Positions 1-8,717 of a stretch of DNA of 35,545 nucleotides are shown here, piece after piece. The position numbers were made by a program, and so were the translations under genes. Below the pieces are notes generated by a model. That model was not told where the DNA came from, did no database searches, and saw only the letters and a program-made list of their open reading frames with translations. Numbering within the stretch: the first letter of the stretch is position 1; every line of letters starts with the position of its first letter. Source of the stretch: a virus; IMG/VR virus record IMGVR_UViG_3300036768_000965, positions 1 to 35,545 of that record; one strand, given 5' to 3'.

Positions 1-112
1 TAAAAATTTTCTAAAAAATAAAATTTTCTTTATTCAATTTTCTTATTTTTAAAAATACCCCTGCAAAACTATTGTAAATAAAAGGCTTGCTGGCATTTTA
101 ATATAAAATTAG
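1..112 (+). repeat. Intergenic repeat block R1 (partial, cut by window edge)
   Basis: Left part of a repeat block that recurs at 12108, 16787, 27044 and 35340. It contains most of the AT-only spacer (1-57) and one 36-nt hairpin core at 58-93, which runs CCCCTGCAA, then about 20 nt, then TTGCTGG. Its partner core would lie left of the window. It matches 35431-35545 as a direct repeat with several differences, so the two ends are not identical terminal repeats. It sits upstream of the replication genes on the + strand. Confidence 0.9.
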
Positions 113-202
113 AACCTTAACACCTGAGCAAAGTAATATTAAAGGCACGGATAAAAACTAAAATTGTAGGTTTTTAGAAAAGAAACAAAAAAGAGGGGGA
201 CT

Positions 203-258
203 GGAGGTTTTTTTTTATTTTGTAAAAAAGGAGGTTTTTTTATTTTGTAAAAAAGGAG
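203..258 (+). repeat. Tandem leader repeat carrying ribosome-binding-site-like sequence
   Basis: Two tandem units (203-229 and 230-254) each read GGAGG, a run of T, then ATTTTGTAAAAAA, and are followed by another GGAG at 255-258. The same TTGTAAAAAAGGRG string is the ribosome binding site of the primase (about 396-410) and polymerase (about 3150-3164) genes. Copy 2 is followed by a possible 13-codon GTG-started peptide (266-307). No gene of convincing length follows either copy, so these may be remnants or a regulatory leader. Confidence 0.6.
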
Positions 259-292
259 TGTGTTTGTGTTCATCCCCCGTTCTATTTATATA

Positions 293-321
293 ATAACATA
301 TTTTTAGTAATTATGTATAAT
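293..321 (+). promoter_or_regulatory. Candidate sigma70 promoter for the replication module
   Basis: ATAACA at 293-298 (four of six -35 bases) is followed after 17 bp by a perfect TATAAT at 316-321. The first gene starts about 90 nt downstream. The spacing is ideal, but the region is so AT-rich that chance matches are likely. Confidence 0.45.
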
Positions 322-368
322 ATAATTGTAAATTTTTGTTAATTTTATTAGAAGCTTTTTGTATGTAT

Positions 369-394
369 ATATTATCATATAAATATGATAATAT
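369..394. promoter_or_regulatory. Perfect 12-bp-arm palindrome before the primase start
   Basis: ATATTATCATAT at 369-380, a 2-nt centre AA, and ATATGATAATAT at 383-394 form a perfect inverted repeat. It ends 7 nt before the AAGGGGG ribosome binding site. It could be a repressor operator just downstream of the candidate promoter, or an mRNA hairpin controlling translation. It also covers the upstream in-frame ATG at 385, which makes that codon a poor start candidate. Confidence 0.6.
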
Positions 395-414
395 TTTGTA
401 AAAAAGGGGGAACA

Positions 415-3126
415 ATGAAAAACCTACCAAACAAACTAAATGAAATTGCTTTCTGGTCCAAAAACACTCAAAAATCTATTCATTATACAAAAAACGACGC
501 GGGGCTCTGGACAGATAAAAGCGGGCAATCTTTTTCTTTAGACGCTTTGTATAGTTTATATAATGACAATGATTACTATTTACAGTTAAACCCAGTTGTA
601 AATAATAAAACACATTTTATTGTGTTGGATATTGATACTAAAAAAATTGAAAGCGACCCTCAAAGAGAAGCTATTAATAAAGGTGTTGGAGCAATATTAA
701 GAGAAAACAGAATTAGTTTTTTAAATTGCTATTCTAGAAGTGGAAAAGGGTATCATTATTGGATACCTCTTAGCAACCCATTAGATATTGAAATAACCAC
801 TAGATTATTTCAAGGTATAGCGGACTACGTAAATTCAAAATTTGATATTTCTAATCTTATAGAAGTATTTCCTAAAGGTTTGAATTCAAAAATAGTTGCA
901 CCTGTTTACGAGGGTGCAAAAATAATCGCGGGGGAGTTTGAACTTGAGTATGGCGGAAAAGATAACTATAATAGAATATCAAATATAATAGAATTTATAC
1001 AAACAAATAACATTCCGACATCCATAATAGGTTATTTTTTATTATACAAAACCCCCGTATCTAATGGTTATAGAAATAGTTTAATTAATGGTTTAGTCGG
1101 TGTAGTAAAAAATAGCTTATCTTTACCCGACAAAGATATTGAAAAAACATGTATAAATTTGTGGAATTTAATAAAGAATGACAGTGATGAGGACAGAGTT
1201 GCACAAATAAAAAATACTGTTAGAAATAAGAGACCCGCAGGTGCTAAAATTTTTACCGAAGGTGTTGTAGGTTTTGACTTGGATAAAGATTTGAAAGCGG
1301 TATTTAAAAAAGATATTACAGAAACCATGTCTTTAGAAGAGAATATACTAGCAATTACAAAGGATATTTACAAAAATAATAAATTCTATTATTTTGAAGA
1401 CGATAAGAAAGTGTTTATTAAAGAGGGGGATAATGTAAGAGAATTTACTAAAGAAGAGTTCTTTTCTTTATTAGAAGCCCCTTTATTAGATAAGGATATT
1501 TCAGTATCAGTTACTAAAAAGAATAATATGTTTAGTTCTTTCTTAACATTAGTAATGACAGGTCAAAAAAAGGCGGGACTATACTTATCTAGTCTTGATA
1601 ACTATATTTATGAAAGGTTAATAGATGAGAAATACATATATTTAGAAAATGGTGTATTTAATATAAATGAGAATAAACTTTATGGTTACGATGATTTGAA
1701 TATTTTACCCTTAAAAGAACTAAAATTAAACAGAAAAATAGTAAATAATAGAGACGACCTTCTTAAAATAGAAGAGTATTTAAAGAGTTTAGTAGACCCC
1801 GCCGATTATAATACTTTCGTAAGAATTTTAGCATCAACTTTATATAGAGACAATGAAAAAACAGAGTTCGCATCTATATTCACTGGTAAAGGTGCGAATG
1901 GTAAAAGCGGTCTCTTAAATGTTTTAAAAGATATGCTTGGCTTCCAATTCTGTAGTAATATACCACTAAAAAGATTAGTAGCGGGCGGTTTCATATATTC
2001 AGAATTGTATAATAAAATGTTAAATGTAGGAGAGGAGATAGGGGCGTCTAATGAATTAACCTCTAATGACTTGTCTATATTAAAAACATTATCATCTGGT
2101 AACCCATTGCTTGCTGATAAAAAGTTTTCAAAGGGCGTGGCTTTCTCCCCTTTTAGTAAATTAATATTCACTACCAACAATTTACCTAGAATAGATATTG
2201 ACGACTACGGTTTCTACAGAAGAATAATTTTAATTAATTTTCCTTATAATGTAGATAGTATGCCAAAGCAATCAAGGCAAACATTTAGATTATTAAAGGA
2301 TAAGACAACTAAAGATTATTGGTTAGATTGCTTATTCACATACTTATTAAAACATTTAAATAAAATGTTAGAAGAACTAAAAGCAACTGAAAGCATACAT
2401 TTTGATTATTGTTATGAAGTTGAAGATAATGAAAAGAAATATAAAGAATTATCAATACCTGCACTAATTTATTTAAAAAGTTCAAATTCTAAATTAGAAA
2501 TAACAGGTAATCCAAACGATGTTTTAACAACAAGAGAAGTAAGAGACATTATAGTAACAGGGTTAAATGAAATGAAAATTAACCACCATTATGACACTTT
2601 TAATGATGGTGGGTTATTAACTAAAGATTTGCAAAAATGTGGTGATGTGCATTCAAGTAGAAAAACAATGGGCGGGGAAGTAAAAACAGTATATACAGGT
2701 ATTAGAATAAAAAACGATGATGGTCCAAAAGGTAAAGAAAAAATAGAAAAAGAAAATAAAGATGTTAAAATAATAGACGTGTTAAATGATAATAATAGCT
2801 GTGATTTCATTAAAAATGAAATAGTAAATGAAAAAACTAGCGATAATCAAATAAATAGTGAAATAAAATGTATAGAACCAGTAAAAAGAACTAGCGACGG
2901 CGGTTATGTAATAAATGGTTACATATTATATGAAAAAGACATTAGAGAATATAATGTAGTATTTATAGAAGCTGGATGCAGGGATTTTGTTCAGCCTAAT
3001 TATACATATGTTATAGAATTCATAAACCCTCTTACTAATCAAAAAGACTACACTGTCCTCCCAACAGAAAAATTCTTATTAGCATGTTTAAATAACGTGT
3101 TTAAACATATTGACAATTTAAAATAA
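415..3126 (+). CDS. Primase-helicase (AEP-like primase plus SF3/D5 helicase)
   Basis: This 903-residue protein should start phage DNA replication by priming and unwinding. The N-terminal part has an archaeo-eukaryotic-primase-like LDID acidic pair (D72, D74) and a later His in GYHYW (H114). The C-terminal half is a superfamily 3 helicase of the P4/D5 type: Walker A GKGANGKS at residues 491-498, an acidic LNVGEE segment as Walker B, FTTNN as sensor 1, and GFYRRI with the likely arginine finger. An in-frame ATG at 385 lies inside a palindrome without a ribosome binding site, so I choose ATG 415 behind AAGGGGG. It is the first gene of module A, followed 41 nt later by the polymerase. The last 150 residues are charged and low in complexity before a short folded tail. 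Domain assignments rest on motifs read by eye. Confidence 0.85.
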   Translation: MKNLPNKLNEIAFWSKNTQKSIHYTKNDAGLWTDKSGQSFSLDALYSLYNDNDYYLQLNPVVNNKTHFIVLDIDTKKIESDPQREAINKGVGAILRENRISFLNCYSRSGKGYHYWIPLSNPLDIEITTRLFQGIADYVNSKFDISNLIEVFPKGLNSKIVAPVYEGAKIIAGEFELEYGGKDNYNRISNIIEFIQTNNIPTSIIGYFLLYKTPVSNGYRNSLINGLVGVVKNSLSLPDKDIEKTCINLWNLIKNDSDEDRVAQIKNTVRNKRPAGAKIFTEGVVGFDLDKDLKAVFKKDITETMSLEENILAITKDIYKNNKFYYFEDDKKVFIKEGDNVREFTKEEFFSLLEAPLLDKDISVSVTKKNNMFSSFLTLVMTGQKKAGLYLSSLDNYIYERLIDEKYIYLENGVFNINENKLYGYDDLNILPLKELKLNRKIVNNRDDLLKIEEYLKSLVDPADYNTFVRILASTLYRDNEKTEFASIFTGKGANGKSGLLNVLKDMLGFQFCSNIPLKRLVAGGFIYSELYNKMLNVGEEIGASNELTSNDLSILKTLSSGNPLLADKKFSKGVAFSPFSKLIFTTNNLPRIDIDDYGFYRRIILINFPYNVDSMPKQSRQTFRLLKDKTTKDYWLDCLFTYLLKHLNKMLEELKATESIHFDYCYEVEDNEKKYKELSIPALIYLKSSNSKLEITGNPNDVLTTREVRDIIVTGLNEMKINHHYDTFNDGGLLTKDLQKCGDVHSSRKTMGGEVKTVYTGIRIKNDDGPKGKEKIEKENKDVKIIDVLNDNNSCDFIKNEIVNEKTSDNQINSEIKCIEPVKRTSDGGYVINGYILYEKDIREYNVVFIEAGCRDFVQPNYTYVIEFINPLTNQKDYTVLPTEKFLLACLNNVFKHIDNLK

Positions 3127-3167
3127 ATAGTATAATATAAAAATATATTGTAAAAAAGGAGGGGTAA

Positions 3168-4901
3168 ATGATTCTTTCTAAAGAAACTTATGCAATTGAT
3201 GTGGAAACCTACTCAAAATCAGGGAATAAGGAAGATAACCTAAACCCTTTTAAAAATAAAGTAAGGTGTATATCAATATCAGACGGCGAGAATAAATTTG
3301 TATTAGATACGGACTTGTTATCAAAAGAAGTTATTAGTTCTATATTAAATAAGTTGTTTAAAAAACAATTAGTATTTCATAATGCTAAATTTGATATTTT
3401 AACATTAATGAATAACTATCAATTACCTGTTCCTAAACATGTTTGTGATACCATGTTACTAGCAAACATACTAAATAATGCTACTTTAAAAGAGGGGGCT
3501 TCTTTAAAAGAAGTATCAAAAAATCATTTAAATATAGATATGGATAAAACACTACAATCCCAAGACTGGGGGCAGTTATCTTTAAGTTTTGATTCTTATC
3601 TATATTCAGGAGTAGATGTGGTTTTTTTAATAAAACTTATGCATGTCTTAGTAGAAAAAATAAACAACTTATATAGTTTTGTTTTTAAAGAAAAACATCT
3701 TGCTAATAAACCACATTGGACAGGTTTAACACATTTTGTTCCTGTTATGGAAATGGAATTTTTAGTAAATTTAATAAAAATAGAATATGCGGGCATACCT
3801 TTAAACGAACCTTATTTGGAAAACTTGTTAAAAGAAACTAACAGTAACATAAACAAATACACAACAGAATTACAAAACAAATATGGTATAAAAAACCCAA
3901 ATAGTCCTAAACAATTACTAGAATTCTTCAGTAAAGAAGGTATAAATATAGATAGCACCGCGGAGGATAAAATCAAAGATATAGACCACCCTGTTATAGA
4001 CACTCTTTTACAACTAAGAAGTCAAATTAAAATGAAAGGAATGTTAGAAGGTTATTTAGATGCTGCTATAGATAACAGAATTCACCCTTCATTTAACCAA
4101 TTAGTAACAACAGGTAGAATGAGCTGCAGGAAGCCAAATGTTCAACAAATCCCCCGTGAATTAAAAGATAATTTTTATAAAGGGCACATCATTAAAAAAG
4201 ATTACCCCGCTATTGAATTAAGAATTTTAGCATCTTATCTAAAAAAGCATTATAATGATGATACGATGGTAAATATATTTAAAAGAGAAGATGCCGATCC
4301 TCATAAGGTTACTGCTTCTTTGATGTTTGGTAAAACCGAAGAAGAGGTTACTAAAGAAGAAAGACAAGCAGCGAAAGCTGTTAATTTCGGGTTATCGTAT
4401 GGAATGGGGGCGGAGAAGTTTAAAGATTATGCAAAAGGATACGGTTTAAACTTATCCGTAGAAGAAGCACAATCCTTTAAGGACAAGTTCCTAAAAGCAT
4501 ACCCTTCTTTAAGAGAGTGGCATAATAGTGCAGGAAGGGCGGTTAATTATATAAAAAATGCTATTCATATTAAAACCGATGATACTATAGAATTATACAA
4601 TCAAGTAACCACGCTCGCAGGTAGAATAATTGCTGCAGATAAATACAACGATATGCTAAACTACCCAATACAAGGAACGGGCGGGGATATTACAAAATAC
4701 GCGGTCAATATTTTCTACAAGCTTCTTGAAGAATATGAAATAGAATATTTAGCAGATATAATAAACATAGTTCATGATGAGATTATTGTTGAGGTCTATT
4801 CTGATAATGAAAATGATATTAAATTAATAGATAGTCTCTTATCCTCTGCAATGAGCATCTCAGCAGATTTCATTTTAAAATATTTTAATACAAAAGTATA
4901 A
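3168..4901 (+). CDS. polA: Family A DNA polymerase with 3'-5' exonuclease
   Basis: A 577-residue phage replicative polymerase. The N-terminus carries a DEDD exonuclease: AIDVETY with D11/E13, then HNAKFD, then YSGVDVVFL. The polymerase half has GRMSCRKPNVQQIPR, motif A KDYPAIELRI (D345), motif B RQAAKAVNFGLSYG (R399, K403) and motif C VHDE (H536-E538), so every catalytic element is present. Motif A departs from the common DYSQIELR by having Pro-Ala in place of Ser-Gln; the Glu is kept. The protein is shorter than E. coli Pol I because it lacks a 5' nuclease domain. The start at ATG 3168 follows AAGGAGGGG. It lies between the primase-helicase and a RecB-like nuclease and presumably acts with both at the fork. 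Confidence 0.92.
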   Translation: MILSKETYAIDVETYSKSGNKEDNLNPFKNKVRCISISDGENKFVLDTDLLSKEVISSILNKLFKKQLVFHNAKFDILTLMNNYQLPVPKHVCDTMLLANILNNATLKEGASLKEVSKNHLNIDMDKTLQSQDWGQLSLSFDSYLYSGVDVVFLIKLMHVLVEKINNLYSFVFKEKHLANKPHWTGLTHFVPVMEMEFLVNLIKIEYAGIPLNEPYLENLLKETNSNINKYTTELQNKYGIKNPNSPKQLLEFFSKEGINIDSTAEDKIKDIDHPVIDTLLQLRSQIKMKGMLEGYLDAAIDNRIHPSFNQLVTTGRMSCRKPNVQQIPRELKDNFYKGHIIKKDYPAIELRILASYLKKHYNDDTMVNIFKREDADPHKVTASLMFGKTEEEVTKEERQAAKAVNFGLSYGMGAEKFKDYAKGYGLNLSVEEAQSFKDKFLKAYPSLREWHNSAGRAVNYIKNAIHIKTDDTIELYNQVTTLAGRIIAADKYNDMLNYPIQGTGGDITKYAVNIFYKLLEEYEIEYLADIINIVHDEIIVEVYSDNENDIKLIDSLLSSAMSISADFILKYFNTKV

Positions 4902-4910
4902 GGAGGTTAT

Positions 4911-5597
4911 ATGCGTGTTTATTTAGATAAGTTAACACACAGGTATTATGATACTGAAGGCAATTTCTATAAAAGTGTTACTACTTTTATAAATGAATTG
5001 TTTCCAAAATTTGATGCTGATAAAATGGCAGGGTTTGTAGCTAAAAAAAGAGGTGTTTCTAAAAGTGAGGTTTTAGCAGAATGGGAAAACAAAACTAAAC
5101 AAGGGACAAACATACATGCACAATTAGAATCCGAAATATTCTTTCAAGGCGGGGCGTATTTTAAAAATACTTTTTTACCTTTATTAGAAAACGTAGAGGA
5201 ACTAAAAGAAAAAGAAGCTGGTTTATTAAATGAAGTAATAATATTTGATACTAAATTAAAATTAGCAGGAACAAGCGACCTTATATTAAAACATGAAAAC
5301 ACTGTTTACATAATAGATTTCAAGAGTAACCTAGATATGAGCACTTATTATAAAATATACCCTAATAAAACAAAAATAGAAGGAATAGAAAACTGTAAGC
5401 ACCATAGATATTCTTTACAACTAACTATTTATAAACATTTATTCAAGGCGTTATATAACGAAAGTATAAATATAAGATGCTTTATTTCTCCTGTTATTGA
5501 CCAGCTTGGAATAAACGATGTTTTAAATAATACAGAAGGTTTAATAGAAGCTAAAGATTTTTCAAATAAAATAGTTAATATTTTTAGTTATATATAA
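4911..5597 (+). CDS. PD-(D/E)XK (RecB/Cas4-like) nuclease
   Basis: A 228-residue single-domain nuclease of the RecB family. The expected residues occur in order: GTNIHAQLE with H69, a conserved acidic residue near E108, GTSD with D123, IIDFK with D136 and K138, and a LQLTIYK motif with Q170/Y174. Members act on DNA ends in recombination, repair or host DNA breakdown. No Cas4 iron-sulphur cysteine cluster is evident. The start at ATG 4911 has a strong AAGGAGG 4-5 nt upstream, and the gene follows the polymerase stop by 9 nt. Translational coupling with the polymerase and the reductase downstream is likely. Family placement is firm; the exact substrate is unknown. Confidence 0.85.
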   Translation: MRVYLDKLTHRYYDTEGNFYKSVTTFINELFPKFDADKMAGFVAKKRGVSKSEVLAEWENKTKQGTNIHAQLESEIFFQGGAYFKNTFLPLLENVEELKEKEAGLLNEVIIFDTKLKLAGTSDLILKHENTVYIIDFKSNLDMSTYYKIYPNKTKIEGIENCKHHRYSLQLTIYKHLFKALYNESINIRCFISPVIDQLGINDVLNNTEGLIEAKDFSNKIVNIFSYI

Positions 5598-5607
5598 GGA
5601 GGTTATT

Positions 5608-7557
5608 ATGAGAGGAGTGGAACTATTATCTAAAATAGTAGAACTTAATTATTCCATAACAGAAGATACTTACGATAAAGTTGTTAACGTGCTAACTGAT
5701 GCAGCAATATTCCCTGATGCTGATGCTTCTACTTTTAATAAATTAAAACTTTATTATAAAGAAGAAATAACAGAACAAATGAAAAATAAACAATTAGTGC
5801 CATCAATGAGGTTATACCAATGGCAAGAACTTATTCTAAAAAATCATACAAAATTATTTAACTGTGCGGGATGTTATTTATATTCATTAGATGCTTTTGC
5901 TAAAATTTTTTATTTATTATTATGCGGATGCGGAGTTGGTGTTTCTTTAAGAAAGAAATTTGTTAGCAAACTACCAAATCTACCTGGTTTTAACAAACCT
6001 TATTTTGAATTTTCAACAGAAAGATATGTTATACAAGATAGTATAGAAGGCTGGGCGGATGCTATAGCTTCTCTTATGGAAAAATTTTTTAATGGAACTA
6101 TGTTATACTTTGATTATTCAAAAATTAGACCAGCGGGCAGTTTAATAGCGGGGCGTTTTGTTTCTACTGGTTACAAACCATTAGAGAATGCGATTACTAA
6201 AATAAAAGAAATACTAATGACCGCCCACAATAATAATCAAAAACAATTAACAACTCTTCAATGTTATGATATTCTAATGCACCTTGCTAGTGCTGTAAAA
6301 AGCGGTGGCGTTAGAAGAAGTGCCGTTCTAATTCTTATGGACAAGGACGATAAGGAATTAATAAATGCTAAAACTGGTAACTGGTTTGAAACCAACCCAC
6401 AAAGAGCTTACTCCAACAATTCTATTGGTTTATTACATTCAGAAGTTAATGAAGAAGTTATTAAGGAGTTGATTTCAAAAAATAACGGAATGGATGATGT
6501 TGGTTTATTGTTGGTAAAGGATGAGGACGAGATAACCAACCCCTGTGCTGAAATTAGGTTTAACTTTTTTAAAAAAATAAAAAACAAAAACAAATTCGTT
6601 GCTCAGTTTTGTAATCTAACAGAGTTTAAAATAGATGCGTTGTTTAGTATTACTAATAACTATTCATTAGTGCGATTAGCAACCATACTAGGAACTTTAC
6701 AAAGTGGTTTTACAAACCATTCATACCTTGGACCAGAAACTATAAAACTAGCAAAAGAAGAACCTTTATTAGGCGTTTCAATGACAAATATTTTTAGAGG
6801 AATTGTTCCTGATATTTTTGATAGCGGGTATTTAATACACGATCTTGCGGAGTATGCTGTTGAAACAAATAAAAAATGGGCGGAGCTGTTAGGTATCCAA
6901 ACGGCTCGTAGAATAACAACAGTTAAACCCAGCGGTAATACAAGCGCACTATTAATGTCTTCTAATGGTATCCACCCTGATTTTTCTAGAAGATATTTTA
7001 GAGTGGTTCAGATAGGTAAAATAACTGAGCTAGGTAAATACCTTGAAAAATATATGCCTGACTTCATTGAAGAAAGTGTGTATAACAAACAAAATTATGC
7101 TTTATATATTCCTATTTATAGTGGTGCTATAAATAGAAAATATTTAAGTAACACAACAGCTTTAGAACACTTGAATGTTTATAAAGAAGTTTATAAAAAT
7201 TGGGTGGAACCTGGTAGCAACGGCAGTTTCCCTAATAGTATATCCATAACACTAAAATTTAAAAGCAATGAAATAGAAGAAATCGCAGAAGAAATTGCAA
7301 ATAATAAAAATATATATACAGGAATAGCATTTATGCGGGATGATACTCATATACTATACCCACAATCGCCTATTACTTTAATAGATGAGTATAAAGATAG
7401 CGTGGTATTTAATGACCACTACGAAAAAATGAACAAAAAATGGAACTATCTCAATGAAAAACTAAAAGATATTAATATACCATCCAATATAAAACAACAA
7501 TTAGAAATAACAGAATTTACTGCTAAAACTTGTAATGGTAATGGTTGTATGTTATAA
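5608..7557 (+). CDS. nrdJ: Adenosylcobalamin-dependent (class II) ribonucleotide reductase
   Basis: A 649-residue enzyme that would make deoxyribonucleotides for phage replication. The catalytic pattern matches the monomeric class II type (Lactobacillus leichmannii RTPR): NCAG with C86 as first redox Cys, NPCAEI with C313 as thiyl-radical Cys plus N311 and E315, FCNLTEF with C335 as second redox Cys, and a C-terminal C-x4-C (TCNGNGC) pair that passes electrons from thioredoxin. No partner radical-generating subunit gene is present, as expected when cobalamin supplies the radical. It is about 90 residues shorter than RTPR. The host must supply or import B12 and thioredoxin. ATG 5608 has AAGGAGG upstream. 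A class II reductase in so small a phage genome is notable. Confidence 0.88.
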   Translation: MRGVELLSKIVELNYSITEDTYDKVVNVLTDAAIFPDADASTFNKLKLYYKEEITEQMKNKQLVPSMRLYQWQELILKNHTKLFNCAGCYLYSLDAFAKIFYLLLCGCGVGVSLRKKFVSKLPNLPGFNKPYFEFSTERYVIQDSIEGWADAIASLMEKFFNGTMLYFDYSKIRPAGSLIAGRFVSTGYKPLENAITKIKEILMTAHNNNQKQLTTLQCYDILMHLASAVKSGGVRRSAVLILMDKDDKELINAKTGNWFETNPQRAYSNNSIGLLHSEVNEEVIKELISKNNGMDDVGLLLVKDEDEITNPCAEIRFNFFKKIKNKNKFVAQFCNLTEFKIDALFSITNNYSLVRLATILGTLQSGFTNHSYLGPETIKLAKEEPLLGVSMTNIFRGIVPDIFDSGYLIHDLAEYAVETNKKWAELLGIQTARRITTVKPSGNTSALLMSSNGIHPDFSRRYFRVVQIGKITELGKYLEKYMPDFIEESVYNKQNYALYIPIYSGAINRKYLSNTTALEHLNVYKEVYKNWVEPGSNGSFPNSISITLKFKSNEIEEIAEEIANNKNIYTGIAFMRDDTHILYPQSPITLIDEYKDSVVFNDHYEKMNKKWNYLNEKLKDINIPSNIKQQLEITEFTAKTCNGNGCML

Positions 7558-7619
7558 TAATATTATAATAAAAGAGGGCGGGGTTTTGTGTTCTATTTAT
7601 TTATTCAAGAGGTTAAAAA

Positions 7620-8057
7620 ATGTTTAGAAAGGGTTTAGAGGAGAAAGAAAAGTTTTTAGGTTTATTAAATGTAGGTAATGAGGGGGAAAGGCATGTAAAT
7701 AATATATTACTAAATAAAGGTTATATTCCCTACTCCGCGGATAATAAAACTAAGCAACCTTTTGATAAGTTTGTATTAACACAAGACTTGAAAATGTTTT
7801 TAATAGAGGTTAAACATAAAACAAGGTTAAGAATGGGTGGGTTTGGAATTCCTGAGGAAGAGTATAAAGGTTATTTAGAGGTTAGTAAAAAACTAAACAT
7901 ACCTTTGTATTTAGTATTTGTTGAAAAAATAACATTAAACTCCTATTATATTCCTATAGAAACTCCACCAGAATTCAAAGTAAAAACTAAGTATAATAAT
8001 ATAATGTATGTTTGGAAAAACATGGGGGACTTTGAAAATGGCTTCGTTTTCACCTAA
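7620..8057 (+). CDS. Small PD-(D/E)XK-fold nuclease-like protein
   Basis: A 145-residue protein with the core of the restriction-endonuclease fold: NEGER near residues 20-24 (acidic residue on the first helix), PFDKF with D49, and FLIEVKHK with E63-x-K65. The spacing resembles Holliday-junction resolvase-like or VRR-like small nucleases. Unlike the RecB-like nuclease at 4911 it lacks a QxxxY motif. The start at ATG 7620 lies after an AAGAGG-type site. Its last 20 nt overlap the next gene. It could resolve replication intermediates before packaging, since terminase genes follow. That role is inferred from position only. Confidence 0.65.
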   Translation: MFRKGLEEKEKFLGLLNVGNEGERHVNNILLNKGYIPYSADNKTKQPFDKFVLTQDLKMFLIEVKHKTRLRMGGFGIPEEEYKGYLEVSKKLNIPLYLVFVEKITLNSYYIPIETPPEFKVKTKYNNIMYVWKNMGDFENGFVFT

Positions 8058-8376
8058 AATAAGAAAACTTTATAAGATAGGGGCTACTAAGTTTGTAACT
8101 TTACCAGCAAAACTGATTGGTGAAAATTGGTTAAAACAGTTACATTATGACCCCATGGTTTATGTAGAAACTTTGAATAATAAAGAGTTTATTGTTTTTA
8201 GAAAGCCCGCCGCTAACTCTTTTAAAGCTGGTGTAGTAAATTATGGTTTATATTGTTTTGGTTTATCTCAGTATGTTATTTCTAAAGAACTATATGTTAA
8301 CACTAGAAGTACTGATACAGTAATAGTGCAGGAAGCCACAAAAGATTATGTGAGTTTTAAACTGTTTATTAAATAA
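8038..8376 (+). CDS. AbrB/SpoVT-like DNA-binding protein, putative
   Basis: A 112-residue protein whose N-terminus (IRKLYKIGATKFVTLPAKL) resembles the swapped-hairpin AbrB/MazE DNA-binding motif, a basic strand followed by a K-x-VT-x-PA turn. The rest has beta-rich stretches and no recognised domain. I choose ATG 8038 rather than ATG 8008, because GGGGGA lies 9 nt upstream and this start gives a short 20-nt overlap with the preceding gene. It sits between a nuclease and the small terminase, so it may be a late-gene regulator or bind DNA during packaging. The assignment rests on a short motif and is tentative. Confidence 0.45.
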   Translation: MASFSPKIRKLYKIGATKFVTLPAKLIGENWLKQLHYDPMVYVETLNNKEFIVFRKPAANSFKAGVVNYGLYCFGLSQYVISKELYVNTRSTDTVIVQEATKDYVSFKLFIK

Positions 8377-8408
8377 ATAGAGGTGTAATTTTACAAATAA
8401 CCTAGTAT

Positions 8409-8717
8409 ATGGATATAAATATAATAAATTTCTATTTAAAAGGTTTAGCCACCTTAGAGGAGATTGCTACTTTATTGCAAGTTCCTTATAAGGAATTATG
8501 TGTTTTTATAAAAGAAAATAAAAATATAGAACCTCTTGAGTATCAGAAAAAATTGCATTTAGAAACAAAAATGCTTATAAGGAATAAATTAATAGAACTG
8601 GCTTTGGAGGGGGATAAGAGTGTGCTAATGTTTGTTGCAAAAACCTATTTAGATAATAAACATCCTATAATACAGAGACCCCTTGATTATTCAGAATTTA
8701 TAGACTTGTTAAATTAA
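8409..8717 (+). CDS. Small terminase subunit, putative
   Basis: A 102-residue protein with an N-terminal helix-turn-helix-like segment (about residues 12-35, ATLEEIATLLQVPYKELC) and a helical second half. Its stop overlaps the large terminase start (TAATG). DNA recognition by a small HTH protein directly upstream of the large terminase is the classic arrangement for the small subunit, which selects phage DNA for packaging. Sequence similarity within this family is low, so the call depends mainly on position and the HTH. No good ribosome binding site is visible at ATG 8409. Confidence 0.6.
   Translation: MDINIINFYLKGLATLEEIATLLQVPYKELCVFIKENKNIEPLEYQKKLHLETKMLIRNKLIELALEGDKSVLMFVAKTYLDNKHPIIQRPLDYSEFIDLLN

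Noticed and set aside
385-414. ATG 385 as the start of the primase gene
   Set aside because: It lies within a perfect palindrome and has no ribosome binding site, while ATG 415 follows AAGGGGG.
1068-1328. Open frames on the opposite strand of the replication genes
   Set aside because: They lie antisense within clearly coding sequence, have no ribosome binding sites, and show low-complexity Ser/Phe/Leu-rich translations typical of shadow frames.
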